Source: SCN-70-22 sp046327755 (GTDB taxonomy: Bacteria > Gemmatimonadota > Gemmatimonadetes > Gemmatimonadales > Gemmatimonadaceae). From it: DNA of 64,000 bases. The position numbers were made by a program, and so were the translations under genes. The stretch lies in NCBI GenBank assembly GCA_046327755.1, contig JAXLXW010000003.1, positions 62,001-126,000 of the forward strand. Direction: 5' to 3'. The notes under the pieces were generated by a model. That model was not told the origin of the DNA. It was given only the letters and a program-made list of their open reading frames with translations, and searched no databases. Position 1 is the first letter of the stretch; every line of letters begins with the position of its first letter. Shown here piece by piece: positions 35,671 to 43,251 of the stretch.

Positions 35671-36268
35671 TGGTGAACCGTTGTTCGCGCCACGGGTCGC
35701 CGTACATGTGGTAGCCGCGCAGTTCCCAGAAGCCGGCCTCGTCGCGCGTGGTGAACTGCAGCGCGTTGATCCACTTGGCCGACTTCCAGAAGTAGAGGTG
35801 CGGAATGACGAGCCGCGCAGGTCCGCCGTGGTCGGGCTCGAGCAGAAGGTCGTCATAGTGGGTCGCGATCATCCCCTTGCCGCCGATGACGTCGGCGACC
35901 GGGACGTTGGTCGCGTAGCCGTCGAACGAGTGCGCGAGGAGGAAGTCCGTCGGTGGCGTTAGGCCGGCGGCCGTGAGGAGGTCGTCGACCATCACCCCTT
36001 CCCAGCGCGTGTCGAGCTTGGACCACGTCGTCACGCAGTGGATGTCGCGCGTGATGCGGGTGCGCGGGAGGGCGTTGAACTCCTCCCAGTTCCAGGTGCG
36101 CACCGGGCGCGGCCCCACCTTGAGGGTGAACGACCACGTCGCCTGGTCGACACGCGGTGTAGGCCCCAGCGAGAGCACGGGGAAGTCCGGGACCAGGTGC
36201 TGGCCCGGTGGCACGCGCTCGGCGTGGTCCGGGGGAGGGCGCTTTCCGAAGAAGCCGCGAGTCGCCAT
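35663..36268 (-). CDS. Sulfite oxidase-like molybdopterin-dependent oxidoreductase
   Basis: A 201-residue protein of the oxidoreductase molybdopterin-binding family (YuiH/sulfite oxidase-like). The expected Mo-ligating Cys is in ITRDIHCVTTWSKLDTRWEGV. Other landmarks are TWNWEEFNALPRTRI, AHSFDGYATNVPVADV and HGGPARLVIPHLYFWKSAKW. No signal peptide or TAT motif is visible, so it should be cytoplasmic, unlike MsrP. Its substrate is unknown. It is translationally coupled to the downstream ferredoxin-reductase-like gene. The ATG at 36268 is preferred; the frame extends to 36373 but would run into the TPP riboswitch region. Confidence 0.85.
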   Translation of the reverse strand: MATRGFFGKRPPPDHAERVPPGQHLVPDFPVLSLGPTPRVDQATWSFTLKVGPRPVRTWNWEEFNALPRTRITRDIHCVTTWSKLDTRWEGVMVDDLLTAAGLTPPTDFLLAHSFDGYATNVPVADVIGGKGMIATHYDDLLLEPDHGGPARLVIPHLYFWKSAKWINALQFTTRDEAGFWELRGYHMYGDPWREQRFTND

Positions 36269-36373
36269 GCAGGACGCTCCGTGAGGGGACGGATACCGAA
36301 CGATACCGATCGGCGAGGCGCGCGGGGGAGGGCTTTCGCCGCGTCGTGGTGTCCGATTAACCTTCGCGCACAT

Positions 36374-36456
36374 GACCGGGGTGCCGACGACGCGAGTGAT
36401 CGTCGGCTGAGAGAGTCCCGTAGAACCTGATCCGGTTCGTACCGGCGTAGGGAGTC
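36374..36456 (+). promoter_or_regulatory. TPP riboswitch (THI element)
   Basis: The conserved THI-box sequences are all present in order: CCGGGGTGCC at 36376-36385, CTGAGA at 36407-36412, GAACCTGATCCGGTT at 36423-36437 and TACCGGCGTAGGGAG at 36440-36454. GAC at 36374 can pair with GTC at 36454-36456 to close P1. The 3' strand AGGGAG (36449-36454) lies 7 bases before the ATG of the receptor gene and serves as its ribosome site. Ligand binding would therefore hide the site and stop translation. This class senses thiamin pyrophosphate. Confidence 0.95.
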
Positions 36457-36461
36457 CAACG

Positions 36462-38597
36462 ATGTCCTGCCTGCCTCAGGCGCGCACCGCGCGCCGTGCG
36501 CGCCGATCGCTCGGCGCCCGTCCTGCACAGCTCATCCTGCACATCGCCGCGGCCGCCGCTGCGACGTCGACTCCGCTCGCGGCGCAGGTGCGCGACACGC
36601 TCCCCGCCCATGCCGACACGGCGCGCGGCGACAGCGTGCGCCGCATCGAGCGCGTCCTCGTCACCGCGATCCGCGCCTCGGACGCCGCTCCCATCGCGCA
36701 GAAGACGATTCCGGCAGCCGTCATCCGACAGCGCCAGTTCGGGCAGGACGTCCCGCTGCTGCTCGTGGGGGCGGCGCCGGCGATGACCGCGCACACGGAG
36801 ACCGGGACCAACTGGGGGTACAGCTACCTGCGGTTGCGCGGGATGGACCAGACCCGCATCAACATCACGATCGACGGGATCCCGCTCAACGACATGGAGG
36901 ACCAGGTCCTCTATTTCGCCAACTTCGCGGATCTCATGTCCAGCGTGCAGTCGGTGCAGGTGCAACGCGGCGTGGGCACGTCGAGCGCCGGCACCGCATC
37001 GTTCGCCGGCTCGATCAACTTCGAGACGATGCCGGTGGCCCAGCGCGATGGGGGCGGGGATTTCCAGCTGCAACTCGGGTCGTTCGGGGCGCGCCGCATC
37101 AGCGCGTCGGCCGCGAGCGGGCTCACCGGGCCGGGAAGCCGCTTCGCCGTGCAGGGACGCTTTGGCATCCTGCAGACGGATGGCTACCGGGAGCACGCCG
37201 GGGTCGCCGGCGGATCGGCGCTGATCGGGGCCGGCTACTTCGGCGATCGCAACATCGTCAAGCTGACCGCCCTGGCCGGCGTGCTCTCCGACACGCTGTC
37301 GTACGTTGGGGCGACGCTCGACGAGTTGCGCACCAACCGGCGCTACAACCCGCTGGCGCCTGACGAGCGCGATCGCTTCGGCCAGCAGATGGTGGCCCTC
37401 GCCTACTCGCGCCTCGTGAGCGATGCCACGACGCTCAACACGACGGTCTACCGCAACTCCGCCTCGGGGAGCTACGACTACTTCTATCTTCCCGATCGCT
37501 ATCGCTTCAACCTGGCGCACACCTGGTATGGCGTCACCAGTGCGGTGAACCACCAGCGCGGTGCATTGCGCCTGTTCGCCGGCGTCAACGCCAACGACTA
37601 TGCGCGCGCGCATCGCGGCTACCTGCAGCCCAGCACCACGCTGTACGACAATACCGGGCACAAGTCGGACCTCAGTGCCTTCCTCAAGGCCTCGTACGAT
37701 GTGGGACGCCTGCGGTGGTTCGCCGACCTGCAGGGGCGTCACGCGGAGTTCCGCTACGAACCGGATGCCAACGCCGGAATCACCGAACGCTCGACCGACT
37801 GGACCTTCTTCAACCCCAAGGGGGGCGTGACGCTCTCGCTCGGGGAAGGCGTGAGCGCCTTCGCGTCCTACGGCGCCACGACGCGCGAGCCCGCGCGCAG
37901 CGACCTGTTGGCCGGCGACGACGACCTGAACGCGACGAACGTGGGCGACTACGGCGACTTCACCCGTGTGCGGCCGGAGACGGTGCGCGACTTCGAGGCG
38001 GGGATCACCGTGGCGCGCGCGCGCTATGACCTGTCGGCGAACGTCTACTCGATGGACTTCCGCAACGATATCGCGCGCATCGGCGCCCCCACCGCGTCGG
38101 GCGCGGTGCTGCGTCGCAACGTTGGGGAGAGCTATCGCCGCGGCCTCGAGCTCGACGCCGCGTGGCGCGCCACATCGCGCCTCTCGCTGGGAGGGAACGT
38201 GGCGTGGAGCACCAACCGCATCCGCCAGTTCACCGATTCGTCGCGCGGCACCCCGGTCGTGCGGCGCAACGTGGAGCCGCTCCTCACGCCGCGCTTCATG
38301 AGCACGCAGCGCGCCGACTTCGCCGTTGCGCGCTCCTTCTCGGTGGGGGCGGAAGGGCGCTACCAGTCGCAGGCCTTCCTCGACAACACGTCCAGCGGGG
38401 ACCGCGTGCTCCCCTCGTACTATGTCCTCGATGCCACGGCGCGCTGGTCGCGCGATCGGTATTCCCTGTTGGTGCGGGGCGCGAACCTTGGCAATTCGCA
38501 GCGATACGGCAGCGGGTCGGTCTCCTCGTCAGGCACGGTGCGCTACTTCGTCCTGCCGGCGCGCGCGGTCTTCGTGACGGCGGAGATGCGCTGGTAA
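36462..38597 (+). CDS. TonB-dependent outer-membrane receptor, probable thiamin importer
   Basis: A 711-residue receptor with an N-terminal signal region (LILHIAAAAAATSTPLAAQ). The plug domain spans about 65-195, with SYLRLRGMDQTRINITIDGI and SSVQSVQVQRGVGTSSAGTA. The remaining part is a beta-barrel with regular aromatic strands and the C-terminal TAEMRW. The gene is directly under a TPP riboswitch whose 3' end is its ribosome site, which strongly suggests uptake of thiamin or a phosphate ester or precursor. No inner-membrane thiamin transporter or thi biosynthetic gene is adjacent. A perfect hairpin follows 28 bases after the stop. Confidence 0.9.
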   Translation: MSCLPQARTARRARRSLGARPAQLILHIAAAAAATSTPLAAQVRDTLPAHADTARGDSVRRIERVLVTAIRASDAAPIAQKTIPAAVIRQRQFGQDVPLLLVGAAPAMTAHTETGTNWGYSYLRLRGMDQTRINITIDGIPLNDMEDQVLYFANFADLMSSVQSVQVQRGVGTSSAGTASFAGSINFETMPVAQRDGGGDFQLQLGSFGARRISASAASGLTGPGSRFAVQGRFGILQTDGYREHAGVAGGSALIGAGYFGDRNIVKLTALAGVLSDTLSYVGATLDELRTNRRYNPLAPDERDRFGQQMVALAYSRLVSDATTLNTTVYRNSASGSYDYFYLPDRYRFNLAHTWYGVTSAVNHQRGALRLFAGVNANDYARAHRGYLQPSTTLYDNTGHKSDLSAFLKASYDVGRLRWFADLQGRHAEFRYEPDANAGITERSTDWTFFNPKGGVTLSLGEGVSAFASYGATTREPARSDLLAGDDDLNATNVGDYGDFTRVRPETVRDFEAGITVARARYDLSANVYSMDFRNDIARIGAPTASGAVLRRNVGESYRRGLELDAAWRATSRLSLGGNVAWSTNRIRQFTDSSRGTPVVRRNVEPLLTPRFMSTQRADFAVARSFSVGAEGRYQSQAFLDNTSSGDRVLPSYYVLDATARWSRDRYSLLVRGANLGNSQRYGSGSVSSSGTVRYFVLPARAVFVTAEMRW

Positions 38598-38625
38598 CCG
38601 ACGCCTGCACGGGAGCCCGACATGC

Positions 38626-38664
38626 GACGCGGGCGGCGAGGAACCTGTCCTCGCCGCCCGCGTC
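38626..38664. terminator. Perfect 17-bp hairpin between convergent genes
   Basis: GACGCGGGCGGCGAGGA at 38626-38642 and its exact reverse complement at 38648-38664 flank an ACCTG loop. This is the longest perfect stem I found in the window. It lies between the receptor gene and a reverse-strand peptidase gene; there is no T-tract. Confidence 0.7.
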
Positions 38665-38682
38665 TGCTTCGGCCAACGCCCG

Positions 38683-40491
38683 TTACGGAACCGACGGGCG
38701 CGGCGGCTTGGCCGGACGCGTGCCATTGATCCTGGGACGCGGACCGTTGGAGACCTCGATCGCGATGTCGCGGATGTACGTCGTGATGCGCGCGTAGTGC
38801 GGGTAGTCGATGAACTCGGGCTCGTCGGTGCGCTGGTGATAGTCGCCGTGGAGCCCGGTGAAGAAGAAAGCGATCGGGATCCCCTGCAGCGCGTAGTTGT
38901 AGTGATCGCTGCGCCCGTAAATGTTGTTGTACCCGGTCCAGCTGAGCGTGGAGTCGTACTTGTAGTCGAGTGAGAGCGACTTCTCCTGCTTGCCGTTCAC
39001 GCGGGCCACCGTCTCGCCCAGGTCCTTGGAGTCGAAGAACGAGCCGACGACGCCGAGGTAGTCCGGGGAGCCGCCGGGGAGGTCGCCTTCGCGGCCGCGC
39101 CCGATCATGTCGATGTTGAGCTGTGCGACGATCGAGTCGAGCGGGACGGTCGGGTTGCGCGTGAAGAACGCCGACCCCACCAACCCCGCCTCCTCGCCCG
39201 TGTGCCAGACGAACAGCGTCGAGCGCTTGGGCTTCACCCTCTGCGACGACAGGTACTCGGCAATCTCCAGCAGCGCCATCGACCCCGACCCGTCGTCGTC
39301 CGCGCCGTTGTTGATGGAGTCGAGGCGCGCGACCGGGTGCACCTTGCGGATGCTGTCCATGTTCACGCGGATTGCCGCCAGCTGCTCGGCGTTGAGCGCG
39401 ATCATGTTGTTGGCCAGGAGGCGACGGTTGCGCTCGTTGTTGAAGGCCTTGAGCGAGTCCTTGTCGACCGGCGTGTTGAAACCGACATGATCGTTGTGCG
39501 CGCCGATCGCGACGTACTGCCCCGCGAGGGCAGGATCGCTCCCCGGAATGATGCCGACGACGTTGCGGGCGTAGTCGCTGGGCAGTTCGACGTAGTCGAG
39601 CGAGGCGTTGACCGTCCCGCCGCGCGTGCCGAGGGCGAGCCCTTCCACCGACTGCACGCCGAAGAGCTTGGCCGCGCCTTCCTTCGTCAGGCGAATGGTC
39701 GCTTGCGGCGCGAGCTGTTCGAGCTGCTGCTTGAGGAGCGTGAGCGAATCGGTCGTCGGTGTCGGCGCACCGGGGCGTCCGCGCCCCGCCTGCGCCTGTG
39801 TTGCGACCGCCGGCTCGTTGATCGCGCGACGCTGCGCCGGCGTGAGTGCGTCGAGGTCGACGGTCGCGACGGCGGCCGCGCTTCCGAGCTTCGACGGCGG
39901 CGGCGGCGCGAAGCGCGCCGCGGGACCGCGCGCCGCGTTCGCCGACGGCGGCGCCGCGAGGACGACGACGAACTTTCCCGCCGCGTCGGCGGCGCTGATC
40001 TGCTTCGACGTATCGCCAGCCACTCCGCCGAAGATGACCTCGGCCCCGGCCACCGGGCGCGGTGCGCGCGCGCCGGGGACGGCGACCCAGTCCTTCTCCC
40101 ACGTGAGCGGATTGCCGCTGACGGAGAGTCGCGAGTGCGAGGTGAACGACCGCAGGTGATACGGAAGCGTCTGGAAGTAGCCGCCGTTGTCGCCTGCGGG
40201 GATGAGCCCCATCCGCTTGAGCTCCGCCGCGATGTACGCCGTCCCCTTCATGTTGCCGGCCCGCCCCACCTGCCGCCCCTGCATCGAGTCGTCGGCGAAC
40301 TGGTAGAGGCGGATCTGCAGGTCGCGTGGCGTGATGGCGGCGGTCGTCGGGGCCGGGGCGAGCTTCGGCGGATTGCCGTACTCGTTCACCCCCCCTCGGC
40401 GCTGGGCGTGCACGCTCGCGGGGAGAGCGAGCGCCGTGACGGCGAGCGCCGTGACGGCGAGCAGGGTGACGGCGGATTTCGGGGTGACCAT
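38683..40491 (-). CDS. Secreted M28-family zinc peptidase with PA domain
   Basis: A 602-residue peptidase. The signal peptide is built from a DNA repeat (AVTLLAVTALAVTALALPAS, then AxAQ). A PA-type insert lies at about 130-280. The zinc site residues are visible in IGAHNDHVGF (His/Asp), NNGADDDGSGSMAL (bridging Asp), WHTGEEAGLVGS (catalytic and ligand Glu), LNIDMIGRG (Asp) and GLHGDYHQRTDE (final His). It should be an extracytoplasmic aminopeptidase. Three in-frame ATGs occur at 40491, 40500 and 40509 because of a 9-bp repeat; none has a clear ribosome site and I chose the closest. Confidence 0.9.
   Translation of the reverse strand: MVTPKSAVTLLAVTALAVTALALPASVHAQRRGGVNEYGNPPKLAPAPTTAAITPRDLQIRLYQFADDSMQGRQVGRAGNMKGTAYIAAELKRMGLIPAGDNGGYFQTLPYHLRSFTSHSRLSVSGNPLTWEKDWVAVPGARAPRPVAGAEVIFGGVAGDTSKQISAADAAGKFVVVLAAPPSANAARGPAARFAPPPPSKLGSAAAVATVDLDALTPAQRRAINEPAVATQAQAGRGRPGAPTPTTDSLTLLKQQLEQLAPQATIRLTKEGAAKLFGVQSVEGLALGTRGGTVNASLDYVELPSDYARNVVGIIPGSDPALAGQYVAIGAHNDHVGFNTPVDKDSLKAFNNERNRRLLANNMIALNAEQLAAIRVNMDSIRKVHPVARLDSINNGADDDGSGSMALLEIAEYLSSQRVKPKRSTLFVWHTGEEAGLVGSAFFTRNPTVPLDSIVAQLNIDMIGRGREGDLPGGSPDYLGVVGSFFDSKDLGETVARVNGKQEKSLSLDYKYDSTLSWTGYNNIYGRSDHYNYALQGIPIAFFFTGLHGDYHQRTDEPEFIDYPHYARITTYIRDIAIEVSNGPRPRINGTRPAKPPRPSVP
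40431..40475. repeat. 15-bp tandem repeat encoding the signal-peptide core
   Basis: Two exact 15-bp units (GCGCCGTGACGGCGA) are followed by a third diverged unit. On the reverse strand they encode the repeated AVTAL of the M28 peptidase signal peptide. The hydrophobic core of that signal therefore appears to have grown by tandem duplication. Confidence 0.8.
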
Positions 40492-40703
40492 CGAGGGCAT
40501 CGAAGGCATCGAAGGAGGTTGAACGTGGCGAGGACGGAGACGCGCACGTTCCAGTACGCGACGTCGTCCCCAGGCGCTGCGAAGGCGTCGCCGGTGAGAG
40601 CGGCGGTCAGGCGCGCACCTCGCGCCGATTCCTGCCGTGAATCTGCCACACATCGCACCCGAATGGTTGCGACACCCGCTGGCAACCCGTGAACTTTGGG
40701 ACG

Positions 40704-42614
40704 ATGACGCACGCCGCGCCGCTCCCGCTGCCCGACCTCGACGCCGCCCTCAAGCAGCTCGGCTACGACGCCTTCCGTCCCGGGCAGCGCGAGGCGATCG
40801 AGACGATCATCCGCGACCGGCGCCTCCTCCTCGTCGCACCCACTGGGGGCGGGAAGTCGCTCATCTACCAACTCCCCGCCACGGTCCTCCCGGGGACGAC
40901 GCTGGTCGTATCGCCGCTCGTCTCGCTGATGCACGACCAGGTGGCCGCCCTCACCGAACGCGGCGTGCGGGCGACCTTCCTCGCCGCCACGCTCGACGCG
41001 GAGGAGATCCGCCGTCGGATGGCGGCGCTCGCGCGTGGTGAGTTCCAGATCGCCTACGTCGCGCCGGAACGCCTCGCCTTCCCGGGCTTCCGCGCCCTCG
41101 TGCGCGAGATCGACTGCCCATTGGTTGCCATCGACGAGGCGCACTGCATTTCCGAGTGGGGGCACGATTTCCGTCCGGACTACCTGCAGCTGGGCGACCT
41201 GGTCGCCGACCTCGCCAACGCCCGGGTGATGGCGTGCACCGCGACCGCCACGCCGATCGTGCGCGACGAGATCCTCGCCCGCCTCGGGCTCGGCGCCGAT
41301 ACGCCTCAGCTGGTGCGCGGCTTCGCACGCCCTAACCTCGGATTGCGTGTGCATGAAGTGCGCAGCGCCGCCGACCTGGCGCGCGTGGTCGATGCGACGC
41401 TGCAGGAGGCGATTGGCGGGGCGAAAGGGGCGCGCGGGGCGGCGATCGTCTACGCGCCCACGCGCAAGAAGACGGAGGAGGAGTTCGCCCGCCTCAAGCG
41501 GGGCGGGTGGCGCGTGGACGGCTATCACGCCGGGATGTCGGGCGAGGTCCGCGAGCGCGCGCAGCAGCGGTTCCGCGACGGCGACATCGACGTCATTGTG
41601 GCGACGAACGCCTTCGGGATGGGGATCGACCGCGCCGACGTGCGCGCCGTGATCCATCTCGCCCCGCCGGGGTCCATCGAGGCGTACTACCAGGAGGTGG
41701 GGCGCGCCGGACGCGATGGCGAGGATGCGATCGGCGTGATGTGCCACTCCCCGGGCGACCTCCCCCTGCGCCGCCGCCTGCTGGAGATGCCCAACGACTT
41801 CGGCGAAGTGGACCAGGCGCGCGTGCAGCACCGCTGGTCGCTCTTCCTCGAACTCATGCGCTGGGCCGAAGGGGGGAGCTGCCGGCACGACGCCATCCTG
41901 CGCTACTTCGGCGACGAGGCCGAGACGCTGTCGGGGTGTGGGCGCTGTGACACCTGCACCGCCCTCGACGAGCCTAACGCCAGCGACGCCGAGGAAACCG
42001 CGATTGCCGTGCGCAAGGCGCTGAGCGCGGTCGCGCGCACGCACTGCCGCTTCGGGATGCAGGCGGCAGTCAAGCTCCTTGCCGGCCTCCCGGATCCACG
42101 CCTCGAGCGCTCCGGGCTGCAGGAGACGCGTACCTTCGGCGCGCTGCGCGGGCGGAGTGAGGAGTGGATCACCGCACTCCTGCGCCGCTGCGTCACCGCG
42201 GGGTGGGTCGACTTCACGGGGGGCGACCGCCCAATGGTCGCGCTCACGCCGGCGGGGAAGGGGGTGCTCTTTGCGACGGGGCCTGTGCGCCTCCTCCTCC
42301 CCAGCGACCAGCCAAAGCGGGAGCGCTCCAAGTCGGCCGGAGCCACGCGGGGGAGCCGCCCGCGCGCCGATGTCTCCGAACTCTCGGCCGAGGACGCCGC
42401 GCTCTTCCAGGCGCTCCGCGCACGGCGCCTCGAGCTCGCCCGAGCCGAGCGGGTACCTCCGTACGTCGTCGCGAGCGACCGCACGCTGCATGAGATCGCC
42501 GAGCTACGCCCGCGCACCATTTCCGCGCTGGAAGGGATTTATGGCATCGGGGCGGCCAAGGCGGCGCGCTACGGCGATGCCTTGGTTGAGGTGGTCCGCG
42601 AGGCGGGGCGGTAG
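40704..42614 (+). CDS. recQ: ATP-dependent DNA helicase RecQ
   Basis: A 636-residue superfamily 2 helicase. Motif 0 is GYDAFRPGQREAIE, Walker A is APTGGGKS (45-52), motif II is AIDEAHCISEWGHDFRPDYL, motif III is ACTATAT, and motif VI is YYQEVGRAGRDG. The RecQ zinc site follows with CRHDAILRYFGDEAETLSGCG and CDTC. The RQC-like winged helix is short, and the C terminus (VPPYVVASDRTLHEIAELRP, GIGAAKAARYGDALVEVV) is an HRDC domain. It unwinds recombination and repair intermediates. The ATG at 40704 is preferred over a GTG at 40689. It is divergent from the M28 peptidase gene. Confidence 0.93.
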   Translation: MTHAAPLPLPDLDAALKQLGYDAFRPGQREAIETIIRDRRLLLVAPTGGGKSLIYQLPATVLPGTTLVVSPLVSLMHDQVAALTERGVRATFLAATLDAEEIRRRMAALARGEFQIAYVAPERLAFPGFRALVREIDCPLVAIDEAHCISEWGHDFRPDYLQLGDLVADLANARVMACTATATPIVRDEILARLGLGADTPQLVRGFARPNLGLRVHEVRSAADLARVVDATLQEAIGGAKGARGAAIVYAPTRKKTEEEFARLKRGGWRVDGYHAGMSGEVRERAQQRFRDGDIDVIVATNAFGMGIDRADVRAVIHLAPPGSIEAYYQEVGRAGRDGEDAIGVMCHSPGDLPLRRRLLEMPNDFGEVDQARVQHRWSLFLELMRWAEGGSCRHDAILRYFGDEAETLSGCGRCDTCTALDEPNASDAEETAIAVRKALSAVARTHCRFGMQAAVKLLAGLPDPRLERSGLQETRTFGALRGRSEEWITALLRRCVTAGWVDFTGGDRPMVALTPAGKGVLFATGPVRLLLPSDQPKRERSKSAGATRGSRPRADVSELSAEDAALFQALRARRLELARAERVPPYVVASDRTLHEIAELRPRTISALEGIYGIGAAKAARYGDALVEVVREAGR

Positions 42615-42735
42615 CAGCTGTTCGCCCCGCGGCGGCCCGCGCCGTCACGTCGGGCAGCGCGTGGCGTGAAGAACGCGTAAGATTACGGTCGGATTTCCCT
42701 CCTTCCGGATCGTCTTCCTCCCAGCCCGTCCCACC

Positions 42736-43242
42736 ATGGCGTACACACTCAAGGTCAACGGGAAGACTCACACGGTCGATGTCCCGGCGGACATGCCGCT
42801 CCTGTGGGTCCTGCGCGACGTCCTCGACTTGAAGGGGACCAAGTACGGTTGCGGCATCGGCCAATGCGGCGCGTGCACGGTTCACAAGGACGGCACGCCA
42901 ACGCGCGCCTGCCGCACATCGGTTGCGGCGGCCGAAGGGACCTCGATCACCACGATCGAGGGGCTCGCGCCCAACGAGGGGACGCTCACCGCGCTGCAGC
43001 AGGCGTGGGACGAACTCGACGTGCCACAGTGCGGCTACTGTCAGGCCGGCCAACTCATGACGGCCGCCGCGCTCCTGGCGCGCACGCCGAAGCCGACGGA
43101 CGAGCAGATCGACGCGGCGATGAACGGGAACATCTGCCGGTGCGCGACCTACCTGCGCATCAAGGCGGCGATCCACAAGGCCGCTGGCACGTCGCAGCCG
43201 GCCGCGACCCCGGCCGGTCGGCCGGGCGACGACAACGCATAA
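42736..43242 (+). CDS. 2Fe-2S subunit of an IorAB-type molybdenum hydroxylase
   Basis: A 168-residue protein with two [2Fe-2S] domains. The plant-ferredoxin-like cluster uses Cys39, 44, 47 and 59 (KYGCGIGQCGACTVH, RACR). The alpha-helical cluster uses Cys99, 102, 134 and 136 (PQCGYCQAGQ, GNICRCATYLRI). This is the small subunit of the xanthine oxidase family lacking an FAD subunit, as in isoquinoline 1-oxidoreductase or nicotinate and aldehyde oxidases. It passes electrons from the Mo subunit, probably to a cytochrome. The large subunit gene follows after 9 bases. Confidence 0.93.
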   Translation: MAYTLKVNGKTHTVDVPADMPLLWVLRDVLDLKGTKYGCGIGQCGACTVHKDGTPTRACRTSVAAAEGTSITTIEGLAPNEGTLTALQQAWDELDVPQCGYCQAGQLMTAAALLARTPKPTDEQIDAAMNGNICRCATYLRIKAAIHKAAGTSQPAATPAGRPGDDNA

Positions 43243-43251
43243 GGAGGCCCC

